A stretch of DNA of 28,815 bases from contig CATEYX010000020.1 of the NCBI GenBank assembly GCA_949511925.1, positions 1 to 28,815 of the forward strand, written 5' to 3'. Shown here in pieces: positions 19,141 through 27,800 of the stretch. The notes under the pieces were generated by a model that searched no databases, was not told the DNA's origin, and worked only from the letters and a program-made list of their open reading frames with translations. The position numbers were made by a program, and so were the translations under genes. The first letter of the stretch is position 1. Every line of letters starts with the position of its first letter. This DNA comes from Cryomorphaceae bacterium. Its GTDB lineage: Bacteria > Bacteroidota > Bacteroidia > Flavobacteriales > BACL11.

Positions 19141-19180
19141 TATATAAGAAAGAATTATTTAATAAAAATTAAGATATTTG

Positions 19181-19208
19181 CACCCCCAATTTATGGGGGT
19201 GTTTTTTT
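19181..19208 (+). terminator. Intrinsic terminator after the DUF1573 gene
   Basis: CACCCCC (19181-19187), 7-base loop, GGGGGTG (19195-19201), then seven T residues. It lies 40 bases after the DUF1573 stop and only 17 bases before the aminotransferase ATG at 19226, so it could also affect that gene. Confidence 0.9.
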
Positions 19209-19225
19209 ATAAAAAATTTACAATT

Positions 19226-20425
19226 ATGCCAAAAATTTCGAACAAAGGAATTAATATGCCAGAGTCACCAATCAGAAAGTTGGTGCCATTTGCTGAAAAA
19301 GCGAAAAAAGCAGGAAAAAAAGTATATCATTTGAATATCGGTCAGCCTGATATTAAAACTCCTGAATTGGCTTTAGAAGCAATACATAATTTTTCAGATA
19401 AAGTAGTAGAGTATTCTCATTCAGCGGGTTTTGAAAGTTACCGAAAAGGATTAGCTAACTATTATCAGAACTTAGATATAGAAATTAATCATGATGATAT
19501 AATTGTAACAACAGGAGGCTCTGAAGCACTTTTGTTTGCTTTAAATACTTGTCTGGATAATGGTGATGAAATTATTATTCCTGAACCATTTTATGCAAAT
19601 TATAATGGTTTCTCTACATCAGCAGGTGTTAAGGTTAAGCCAATTGCCACCTCAATTCATGATGGTTTTGCATTACCTAAAATTCAAGAATTTGAAAAAC
19701 TAATTACTCCTAACACTAAAGCTATCCTTATCTGTAATCCTGGTAACCCTACAGGATATTTATATTCTAAAGAAGAATTAGAAACACTTAGAGATATTGT
19801 GGTAAAACATGATTTGTTCCTTATTGCAGATGAAGTATATCGTGAATTTGCTTATGATGGAAATATGCATCATACAGTATTGAACATTGAAGGTATGGAG
19901 CAGCATGCAATTGTAATTGACTCTACTTCAAAAAGATATTCTATGTGCGGAATTAGAGTGGGGTGCATAGCTTCTAAAAACAAGGAATTAATGGCAACTG
20001 CAATGAAGTTTGCTCAAGCAAGATTATCACCACCTACATTTGGGCAAATAGCTGGTGAAGCAGCCTTAAAAACTGATGTTTCTTATTTTGAGGAGGTAAG
20101 TGCAGAATATGTAAGTAGGAGAGATGTGCTAGTAGAAGGTCTAAATGAAATTGAAGGTGTGTTTTGTCCGAAACCAACTGGTGCTTTTTATGCTATTGCA
20201 GAACTTCCTGTTGATGATGCTGATAAATTTGCTCAGTGGTTGTTGGAAGATTTTGAATTGGATGGAGAAACTATAATGGTAGCACCTGCTGCAGGCTTCT
20301 ATGCTACTCCTAATACAGGAACAAGACAAGTGCGTATCGCTTATGTGTTAAATAAGGAATCACTACAGAAATCGATAGCTATTTTAGCAGCAGCTCTTAG
20401 GGTTTATCCTGGAAAGATACTTTAA
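19226..20425 (+). CDS. Class I/II PLP-dependent aminotransferase
   Basis: A 399-residue cytoplasmic fold-type I aminotransferase of the aspartate aminotransferase group. The PLP lysine is Lys236 in DSTSKRYSMCG, with Asp202 and Tyr205 (ADEVYREFAYDG), the NPGNPTG loop (171-177) and Arg244 in GIRVGC. VTTGGSEALLFAL is the phosphate-binding start. The likely reaction is aspartate or aromatic/branched amino-acid transamination; substrate specificity cannot be assigned. The frame extends upstream to a TTG at 19178, but that start would lie before the terminator hairpin and add a non-conserved segment, so the ATG of MPKISNKGINMPESPIRKL is used. Its stop overlaps the start of the YkgJ-like gene by one base. 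Confidence 0.9.
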   Translation: MPKISNKGINMPESPIRKLVPFAEKAKKAGKKVYHLNIGQPDIKTPELALEAIHNFSDKVVEYSHSAGFESYRKGLANYYQNLDIEINHDDIIVTTGGSEALLFALNTCLDNGDEIIIPEPFYANYNGFSTSAGVKVKPIATSIHDGFALPKIQEFEKLITPNTKAILICNPGNPTGYLYSKEELETLRDIVVKHDLFLIADEVYREFAYDGNMHHTVLNIEGMEQHAIVIDSTSKRYSMCGIRVGCIASKNKELMATAMKFAQARLSPPTFGQIAGEAALKTDVSYFEEVSAEYVSRRDVLVEGLNEIEGVFCPKPTGAFYAIAELPVDDADKFAQWLLEDFELDGETIMVAPAAGFYATPNTGTRQVRIAYVLNKESLQKSIAILAAALRVYPGKIL

Positions 20426-20910
20426 TGGACTTAGCTCAACATAAAGAGCAAGTAATACTAAAACGCAAAGATAATAAGCAGTTTTTCAAGCGTTTAAAAA
20501 AAGTAAAGCTAAAGGTATTGGATAAACTTATTCATCCTTTACATGATGAGGTTTTTGCTTGTACCGATTGCTTAAAATGTGCAAATTGCTGTACAACTAC
20601 AGGTCCTTTATTTACGGATAAGGACATTAGCAGAATTGCTAATCATTTAAGAATAAGACCATCAGAATTTGTGGAGAAATACCTAAAAATAGATGAAGAT
20701 AGGGATTATGTTCTTAAATCTGTACCCTGTACTTTTTTAGGAAAAGATAACTACTGTTCTATTTATGATGTTAGGCCAAAGGCTTGTCGTGAATTTCCGC
20801 ATACTGATAGAATAAAACAAAGTCAAATTCTAAAATTAACTGAAAAGAATGTGGAAGTTTGTCCAGCTGCATTCAGTATAATCGAAAAATTAAAAATAAA
20901 CTTAAAATAA
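20425..20910 (+). CDS. YkgJ family cysteine cluster protein
   Basis: A 161-residue soluble protein with the YkgJ (CxxCxxCxxCC) cluster: CTDCLKCANCC at about residues 47-57, then VPCTFLGKDNYCSIYDVRPKACREFP and a last Cys in EVCPAAF. The eight or so spaced cysteines suggest binding of a metal or iron-sulfur cluster, as proposed for this family, whose biochemical function is not settled. The N-terminal 40 residues are very basic (about one third Lys). It is translationally coupled to the aminotransferase (TAATG) and followed 8 bases later by a lipoprotein gene. Confidence 0.88.
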   Translation: MDLAQHKEQVILKRKDNKQFFKRLKKVKLKVLDKLIHPLHDEVFACTDCLKCANCCTTTGPLFTDKDISRIANHLRIRPSEFVEKYLKIDEDRDYVLKSVPCTFLGKDNYCSIYDVRPKACREFPHTDRIKQSQILKLTEKNVEVCPAAFSIIEKLKINLK

Positions 20911-20918
20911 ATAATATT

Positions 20919-21380
20919 ATGAAAAATAATTTACTTTTTATATCTGCCATATTACTATTCATTTCTTGTGCTAATAACACTGAAAATAAGGAGGTTGTAG
21001 TTGTTGAGCCAAAAAATCAAACTCTTACTTTAGAATTTGCATCAAAGAATCCTGAAACAACAAAAAATAAAGCAGGTACCCATGTTGGTGTGAATGAAAT
21101 GCTTAAATTATCACTAATTGATAATCACCAAATGGATTTTGTAGGCCAAGTACTTACATTAAATAATTTAAAAGAAGGAGCATTAAATTTTTACACTAGA
21201 AATGACAGTTTGTTTTGTAATGCACCTAATTCGTTAATGTTGATAAGTATGCCGCCAAAACCTGGAATCTCACCTAGTATGATTAATTCAAATACTGAAT
21301 TTTTTGTAAACCCAATGAGCTTATTAAAGTTGGAGTCGGTAAATATTATGTTTATTGGGCTTGACAGCTCTAGTAAATAA
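20919..21380 (+). CDS. Small lipoprotein of unknown function
   Basis: A 153-residue protein. MKNNLLFISAILLFISC is a lipoprotein signal peptide with lipobox Phe-Ile-Ser-Cys, giving Cys17 as the lipidated residue. The mature part has no domain I recognise; it starts with an Asn/Glu/Lys-rich spacer and has a proline-rich patch, SMPPKPGISPSM. The frame is open 20 codons further upstream, but those codons overlap the YkgJ-like gene and would hide the signal peptide, so the ATG at 20919 is chosen. It ends the aminotransferase run, and its stop overlaps the convergent NamZ gene by 11 bases. Confidence 0.78.
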   Translation: MKNNLLFISAILLFISCANNTENKEVVVVEPKNQTLTLEFASKNPETTKNKAGTHVGVNEMLKLSLIDNHQMDFVGQVLTLNNLKEGALNFYTRNDSLFCNAPNSLMLISMPPKPGISPSMINSNTEFFVNPMSLLKLESVNIMFIGLDSSSK

Positions 21381-22512
21381 GATATTTCCCTCTTACTTTT
21401 TTAAATTCCTCTAAGCCTTCTTTCCAACTGGTTTTAATTTCTCTGGCTGTCTTTCCTGCAATTATTTGCTTTTTCAACTTATCATTTCCTGCTAAAGTAT
21501 CAAAGTAGCTATTGAAAAATTTTTCTTTTTCAGAACATTGCTTATACGTCTCAATTATCCAATTTAAGTTAATAGTCGTTAAATAGTTATCTTGAAAGCG
21601 TAAGTCAGTTCCAAAACACTCTATATTTTCAAGTTTTGGGTTTCTACTTCCTTCTCCACTTTTAGGCATAAAGGAATAATTACTTTTCAAATAAGGTGCT
21701 CCAAAATGCTGAAAAGGAAAATCAGTTCCTCTACCAATACTTATATTTGTTCCTTCAAACAAACAAAGACTTGGGTATAAATTTACTGATCTAGCATTTG
21801 GTAAATTAGGTGAGGGTTTTATTGGTAAGTCATAGTTTGTATTATGGGTGTAATTTTCCATTTCTATCACAATTAATTCACATTTAGTTGTAATCCAATC
21901 CTCTCCATTTATCATTTTGGCATACTCTCCAATAGTCATTCCATGCGCAATAGGTATGGTGTGCATGCCTACAAAAGATTGAAAAGCAGTGTCCAAAATA
22001 GGACCATCAACAAAATGCCCGTTAGGATTAGGTCTATCTAAAATTAATACAGGAATGCCAAATTCAGCAGCAGCTTCCATTACATAATGTAAGGTAGAAA
22101 TATAAGTATAAAATCGTACACCAACATCTTGTATGTCAAAAACCAGAACATCAATTCCTTGTAATTGCTCAGCTTGTGGTTTTTTATTTTTTCCATGAAG
22201 AGAGAAGATAGGAATTCCTGTTTTTGAATCAATTCCATCTTCAATTATTGCTCCTGCATCTTCTTTTCCTCTGAAACCATGTTCGGGTGAAAACACCTTT
22301 ACTAAATCAATCCCTAAGCTAATCAAGCTATCTACTAAATGTGTATTAGTAATCATTGAGGTTTGATTGCCTACAACACCAACTTTTTTATTTTGTAAAT
22401 GATGCAAGTAAATATCAGTTCGTTCTGCTGCTAAAACTAATTTTTGGGCTTGTGCACTAAAAGTGAACAGGACTAAACTAATGCAAATTATTTGTTTTAT
22501 TTTTGCAATCAT
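21370..22512 (-). CDS. Exo-beta-N-acetylmuramidase NamZ-like protein (DUF1343, GH171)
   Basis: A 380-residue exported protein. Residues 1-23 form a signal peptide (MIAKIKQIICISLVLFTFSA, then QAQ). The mature protein matches the DUF1343/NamZ family: KKVGVVGNQTSM, VKVFSPEHGFRG, DGIDSKTGIPIFSLHG, VLVFDIQDVGVRFYTYISTLHYVMEAA, LDRPNPNG, GMTIGEYAKMINGE and FEGTNISIGRGTDFPFQHFGAP. NamZ of B. subtilis removes terminal N-acetylmuramic acid from the non-reducing end of peptidoglycan fragments, so wall recycling in the periplasm is the likely role. An upstream ATG in frame (22575) is rejected because it would bury the signal peptide. The start lies one base from the divergent permease start; the 3' end overlaps the lipoprotein gene. 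Confidence 0.92.
   Translation of the reverse strand: MIAKIKQIICISLVLFTFSAQAQKLVLAAERTDIYLHHLQNKKVGVVGNQTSMITNTHLVDSLISLGIDLVKVFSPEHGFRGKEDAGAIIEDGIDSKTGIPIFSLHGKNKKPQAEQLQGIDVLVFDIQDVGVRFYTYISTLHYVMEAAAEFGIPVLILDRPNPNGHFVDGPILDTAFQSFVGMHTIPIAHGMTIGEYAKMINGEDWITTKCELIVIEMENYTHNTNYDLPIKPSPNLPNARSVNLYPSLCLFEGTNISIGRGTDFPFQHFGAPYLKSNYSFMPKSGEGSRNPKLENIECFGTDLRFQDNYLTTINLNWIIETYKQCSEKEKFFNSYFDTLAGNDKLKKQIIAGKTAREIKTSWKEGLEEFKKVRGKYLIY
22498..22505 (+). promoter_or_regulatory. Candidate -7 promoter box for the permease (TATTTTTG)
   Basis: TATTTTTG matches TAnnTTTG and ends 8 bases before the ATG at 22514. The transcript would have at most a few bases of leader. The box lies within the first codons of the oppositely oriented NamZ gene. 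Confidence 0.5.
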
Positions 22513-22513
22513 A

Positions 22514-23737
22514 ATGAATGTTGAATATTTTATAGCCAAACGCTTATTTGCTGCAAAGGAAGAAAATAATTCCAATACTAAACCAATTTTGCGAATTGCA
22601 ATTTTAGCAATTTCACTTTCAGTAGCGGTTATGTTACTTTCAGTAATGGTGGTTACGGGTTTTAAAGACGATATTTCTGATAAAATTATTGGTTTTGGTT
22701 CTCATATTACTATATCCTCTTTCTCAGATAATCAATCCTACGAAACTGAGCCAATTCAGTTTTCGGATAGTCTATATAAATCAATATTTGAAAGCCCTGA
22801 TGTAAAGCACATCAGTACTTTTGCAACTAAAGCAGGTGTAATTAAAACAAATGATGAGATTCTGGGAGTGGTACTAAAAGGAGTTTCACCTGATTATGAT
22901 TGGACTTTTTTTAATAATAATTTGGTTGCAGGAAAATGTTTTAATTTGAGTGATAGCGTAAAAACGAACCAAGTTCTTATTTCAGAAAATTCTGCCAAAA
23001 GTTTGCATTTAGAGGTGGGAGACGACTTAATCATGTATTTTGTTCAGGACCCACCAAGAGTAAGAAAATTTGAAATATCAGGCATCTATAATACTGCTTT
23101 AGCAGATTTTGACAAGCTGTTTGTTTTGGGTGATATTAAGCATATACAATCCTTAAATTCTTGGGAAAACAAGCAAGTAGGTGGAGTTGAAATTGTTTTA
23201 AATAATTTTAATAATTTGGAGTTGGTTACTGAGAATATATACGAGAAAATCCCTTATAATTTGAATGCTCAAAGCATTAAAGAAAAAACGCCACAAATTT
23301 TTGATTGGTTGGATTTACAAGATATAAATGTGCGTGTTATTTTAATATTGATGCTGATAGTGGGAGGAATAAATATGATAACAGCACTGTTAATTCTTAT
23401 ATTGGAACGAACCAAAATGATTGGTATATTAAAAGCATTGGGAGCAAATAATTGGAGTGTGCGCAGAGTATTTTTATATTCTGCTGTGCATTTAATTTTG
23501 AAAGGATTATTTTGGGGAAATTGTATAGCTTTAGGTTTAGCTTTTTTGCAAAAACAATTTTCAATTATTAGTTTGGATCCTAATATTTATTACATGAATA
23601 CAGTGCCTATTAATTTTGATTTTACAGCTATTCTATTATTGAATGTTGGGACTATTATTGTCTGTTACTTAATTCTAATTATACCATCAATTATCATTAC
23701 TAAAATCACGCCTATAAAAGCAATTCGCTTCGCCTAA
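22514..23737 (+). CDS. ABC transporter permease, LolC/LolE (FtsX-like) type
   Basis: A 407-residue inner-membrane protein with the four-helix MacB/LolE layout. It opens with NVEYFIAKRLFAAKEENNSN, as in flavobacterial LolC/E proteins. Helix 1 (about 27-50, ILAISLSVAVMLLSVMVV) is followed by a 230-residue periplasmic domain and a C-terminal FtsX domain with three helices (about 276-298, 325-350, 374-398). The ERTKMIGILKALGANNWSVRRVF coupling segment contacts the ATPase, and the end reads TPIKAIRFA. It would take part in releasing lipoproteins from the inner membrane or a similar export task; no ATPase gene (lolD) is adjacent. The upstream in-frame ATG at 22463 is inside the NamZ gene and lacks family support. 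The start codon is one base from that of NamZ. Confidence 0.9.
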   Translation: MNVEYFIAKRLFAAKEENNSNTKPILRIAILAISLSVAVMLLSVMVVTGFKDDISDKIIGFGSHITISSFSDNQSYETEPIQFSDSLYKSIFESPDVKHISTFATKAGVIKTNDEILGVVLKGVSPDYDWTFFNNNLVAGKCFNLSDSVKTNQVLISENSAKSLHLEVGDDLIMYFVQDPPRVRKFEISGIYNTALADFDKLFVLGDIKHIQSLNSWENKQVGGVEIVLNNFNNLELVTENIYEKIPYNLNAQSIKEKTPQIFDWLDLQDINVRVILILMLIVGGINMITALLILILERTKMIGILKALGANNWSVRRVFLYSAVHLILKGLFWGNCIALGLAFLQKQFSIISLDPNIYYMNTVPINFDFTAILLLNVGTIIVCYLILIIPSIIITKITPIKAIRFA

Positions 23738-23743
23738 TTTTAA

Positions 23744-23751
23744 TAATTTTG
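23744..23751 (+). promoter_or_regulatory. Candidate -7 promoter box for the CBS-like gene (TAATTTTG)
   Basis: TAATTTTG matches TAnnTTTG, 17 bases before the ATG at 23769 and just after the permease stop. No clear -33 element is seen. Confidence 0.55.
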
Positions 23752-23768
23752 CAATACAAAATATATAA

Positions 23769-24743
23769 ATGAAATATTACAATAACATATTAGAAACTAT
23801 TGGAAACACACCACTAGTAAAGTTAAATAAAGTAGTAGAAACTGATGCTTTAGTTTTAGCTAAGGTGGAGACTTTTAATCCAGGAAATTCTATCAAAGAC
23901 AGAATGGCCCTTAAGATGATTGAGGATGCTGAAATGGACGGTAGATTAAAGCCTGGTGGAACGATTATTGAAGGTACTTCTGGTAACACAGGAATGGGAT
24001 TGGCATTAGCTGCTATTCAAAAGGGGTATAAATGTGTTTTTGTTTTGGCTGATAAACAATCTAAAGAAAAAATGGATATTTTACGTGCTGTTGGAGCTGA
24101 GGTAGTAGTTTGTCCAACTGATGTACCTCCAGAAAGTAAGTTGTCTTATTATTCAGTAGCAAAACGATTAACTGAAGAAACACCAAACTCTTGGTATGTG
24201 AACCAGTACGATAATCCTTCTAATACACAGGCTCATTATGAAAGTACTGGACCTGAAATTTGGGATCAAACAGATGGGAAAATCACCCATTTGGTAGTAG
24301 GTGTAGGTACAGGAGGTACAATTTCTGGTTCTGCAAAATATTTAAAGGAAAAAAACCCAAATATTAAAATTTGGGCTATTGATACTTATGGGTCAGTATT
24401 TAAGAAATACCATGAAACAGGGGAGTTTGATGAAAAGGAGATTTATAGTTATATTACTGAGGGTATAGGAGAGGATATTTTGCCTAAAAATGTGAATTTT
24501 GATCTGATAGACCATTTCGAAAAAGTAACGGATAAGGATGGTGCTATTTACACAAGAAGAATAGCGCGTGAGGAAGGAATTTTCGTAGGGTATTCTGCAG
24601 GTAGTGCTGTAGCAGGTATTAATCAAATGAAAGCTAAATTATGCAAGGATGATGTAGTTGTGGTTATCTTTCATGATCATGGTACGCGTTATGTTGGGAA
24701 GCTATTTAATGATGAGTGGATGAAGGAAATGAAATTTATCTAG
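23769..24743 (+). CDS. PLP-dependent cystathionine beta-synthase / cysteine synthase family protein
   Basis: A 324-residue fold-type II PLP enzyme. ILETIGNTPLVKLNKV opens the fold, Lys43 in NPGNSIKDR is the PLP lysine, TSGNTG (70-75) grips the substrate carboxylate, and GVGTGGTISG (near 178-187) binds the PLP phosphate. MIEDAEMDGRLKPGGTIIE and QYDNPSNTQAHYESTGPEIW resemble the catalytic core of cystathionine beta-synthases more than classical CysK, but the C-terminal CBS regulatory domains are absent. It may therefore make cystathionine from serine and homocysteine, or cysteine from O-acetylserine; sequence alone does not decide. A promoter box lies ahead and a strong terminator follows, so it is probably monocistronic. 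Confidence 0.9.
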   Translation: MKYYNNILETIGNTPLVKLNKVVETDALVLAKVETFNPGNSIKDRMALKMIEDAEMDGRLKPGGTIIEGTSGNTGMGLALAAIQKGYKCVFVLADKQSKEKMDILRAVGAEVVVCPTDVPPESKLSYYSVAKRLTEETPNSWYVNQYDNPSNTQAHYESTGPEIWDQTDGKITHLVVGVGTGGTISGSAKYLKEKNPNIKIWAIDTYGSVFKKYHETGEFDEKEIYSYITEGIGEDILPKNVNFDLIDHFEKVTDKDGAIYTRRIAREEGIFVGYSAGSAVAGINQMKAKLCKDDVVVVIFHDHGTRYVGKLFNDEWMKEMKFI

Positions 24744-24768
24744 TAAACCAAAACTTACAAACATCTTA

Positions 24769-24810
24769 AAAAGTCAGCTCAATTCTAAAGGGTTGACTTT
24801 TTTATTTTTC
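24769..24810 (+). terminator. Intrinsic terminator after the CBS-like gene
   Basis: AAAAGTCAGCTC (24769-24780) pairs with GGGTTGACTTTT (24790-24801), with two G-T wobbles, around a 9-base loop. A T-rich tail follows to about 24810. Confidence 0.85.
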
Positions 24811-24850
24811 TAAATTTACAATTATTATTTTAAAGCAGTAAAACGACTCT

Positions 24851-27800
24851 ATGTATCTAATATTTGACACGGAAACCACAGGTTTACCACAAAACTGGAA
24901 AGCACCATTAACTGATTTTAGTAATTGGCCAAGGTGCGTGCAGTTGGCATGGCAGGTGCATGATGTGGAAGGTAAATTGATGGAAGTTAAAAACTACATC
25001 ATAAAGCCAGAAAGTTATGATATTCCTTTTAATTCGGAAAAAATACATGGTATTTCTACTGAGCGTGCCAACAAACAAGGTATGCCTTTAGCTCAGGTGT
25101 TGTTAGAGTTTGTAAAGGATGTTCAAAAATGTAAGTTTGTTGTTGGGCATAATGTTTCTTTTGATAACAGTATTGTAGGTTGTGAATTATTAAGGAAAGA
25201 TATTCCGAATATTTTGGCTACTTTTCCTGCTTTAGACACTAAAGATGACTCCACTAATTTCTGTGCAATTCCTGGTGGTAGAGGAGGGAAATTCAAATGG
25301 CCAAAACTAACTGAATTGCATGTTAAACTTTTTGGAGATGCATTTGCTGAGGCTCATAATGCTTCTGCTGATGTAGAGGCAACTGCTAGGTGTTTCTTGG
25401 AATTGATTCGTTTGGAAGTTATTCCGTTTTCAAAAGCAGGAATGTCAGCTGATGAGTTTAATAATTATAAAACGATAAACCCTAGCGCCTTTGAATTGAT
25501 TGGTTTAAATATTGAACCTTACAGTGAAGTTAATACACCTGCTGTTGAGGAGATTGTAATTGAAGAGCAGGAAAGTGAAAAAGAAGTAATTTCAGATTCT
25601 CCTTTTTCACATCTTCATGTTCATTCTCAGTTTTCTATTTTACAATCTACTTCTGATATTAAAGCCCTTGTAGATAAGGCTGCCGATATGGGAATGCCAG
25701 CTGTTGGTATTAGTGATCATACGAATATGTTTGGTGCTTATAAATTTATTGATTCTGTACTGAAGCATCCTGTAAATGCTAGTTTGAAAAAAGGGGAGAC
25801 ACCTATTTTGAAAGCAGTATTAGGTTGTGAATTAAATGTTTGTAATGATCATACTGACAAAACAGTAAAGGACCATGGGGCTCAAGTTCCTTTCTTTTGT
25901 AAAAATAAAAACGGATTTCATAATTTAGCAAAACTCTCAACCTTAGGAAATGTAGCAGGTTTTTATTATGTTCCTAGAGTGGATAAAAATTTGATTACTG
26001 AATATAAACAGGATTTAATTGTCTTAACGGGTAGTACTTATGGAGCAATTCCTAATCTAATTTTGAATGTAGGAGAAGCCCAAGCAGAAGAAGAATTTAA
26101 GTGGTGGCATACTACTTTTGGTGATGATTTTTATGTGGAAATTAATAGACATAAATTGGATGAAGAGCGCCATGTTAATAAGGTGCTAATTGCTTTTGCC
26201 AAAAAATATAATGTTAAGATTATAGCCTCTAACAATGTATACTACTTGGAAAAGGAAGATGCTAATGCTCATGATATTCTACTATGTGTAAAGGATGGAG
26301 AGCAACAAGCTACTCCAAAAGGAAAAGGGAGGGGCTTGCGTTACGGCTTTCCTAATGATGAGTTCTATTTTAAGTCATCTAAAGATATGCAAGAACTTTT
26401 TGCTGACTTACCTGAGGCTATTGACAATATCACCCACTTAATTGATAAAATTGAATCCTATACTTTAGAGCGCGAGGTGCTTTTGCCAGAGTTTGATATT
26501 CCTAAGGAATTTGTGGATGAACAAGATAAAGTGGATGGAAAAAAAAGAGGGGAGAATGCTTATTTGAAATATCTTACTTATGAGGGTGCTAAGGAGCGTT
26601 ATATTGAAATTACTGATGAAATAAAGGAAAGAATTGATTTTGAGCTCCAAGTAATTGAAAATTCGGGTTATCCTGGATATTTTCTTATTGTTCAGGATTT
26701 TATAAAACAGGCAAGGACTATGGATGTTTCTGTTGGTCCTGGTAGAGGTTCAGCAGCTGGTTCTGTTGTTGCCTATTGTACTACTATTACCAATGTTGAT
26801 CCTATTAAGTATGATTTACTTTTTGAGCGTTTCCTAAACCCTGAACGTGTATCCTTACCCGATATTGATATTGATTTTGATGATGAAGGAAGGGGGCGAA
26901 TTATTGATTGGGTAGTGAACAAATACGGAAAGGAAAATGTAGCTCAAATTATTACTTATGGTACTATGGCTGCAAAGTCCTCCATTCGTGATACGGCTAG
27001 GGTATTGGACTTGCCATTGTTTGATGCAGATAGAGTGGCAAAGTTAGTTCCTGATTTAACGTCATTAGGCAAAATTTTCTCTTTGGATGAAAAAACCTTA
27101 AAAGAAAAACTAAAGGCTGATCAATTAACTAATACCAAAGCTTTAATTGAACTTTCAAAGGGAAATGACTTAACAGCTGAAACCATTAATTTGGCTAGGA
27201 GACTAGAAGGGAATGTTAGAAATACAGGAACTCATGCTTGTGGAGTAATTATAACTCCTGAACCTTTAATGGGACTTATCCCTATGACAAGGGCTAAGGA
27301 TTCTGACTTAATGGTAACTCAGTTTGACAATAGTGTCGTGGAGGATGCTGGGCTATTGAAAATGGATTTTCTAGGCTTACGAAATCTTACTATTATTAAG
27401 GATTGTCTGAAAATTATCAAAAAAATTCATGGAGTAGAAGTTGATATTGATACGATTCCTTTGGATGATTTACAAACATTTGAAATTTTCCAAAGTGGAG
27501 CAACTTCTGGTATTTTTCAGTTTTCTTCTGATGGGATGAAAGCACATTTGAAACAATTAAAGCCTGATAAGTTTGATGATTTAATTGCTATGAATGCTTT
27601 GTATCGACCAGGGCCAATGGAATATATTCCCAATTACATTAAGCGTAAGCATGGAATAGAGGAGATTGAATATGATTTACCTGAGATGGAAGAATTCTTG
27701 TCAGGAACTTACGGAATTACAGTTTATCAGGAGCAAGTAATGTTACTTTCTCAAAAATTAGCAGGTTTCTCTAAGGGAGATGCTGATATGCTAAGGAAGG

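Noticed and set aside
19178..19225. TTG start for the aminotransferase, giving 16 more residues.
   Set aside because: The segment is the terminator hairpin and its T run; family similarity begins after the ATG at 19226.
20859..20918. Upstream start for the small lipoprotein.
   Set aside because: It would overlap the YkgJ-like gene by 52 bases and bury a good lipoprotein signal peptide.
22463..22575. Longer forms of both the NamZ and permease proteins overlapping each other.
   Set aside because: Both extensions lack family similarity; the NamZ signal peptide and the permease NVEYFIAKRL start define the shorter forms.
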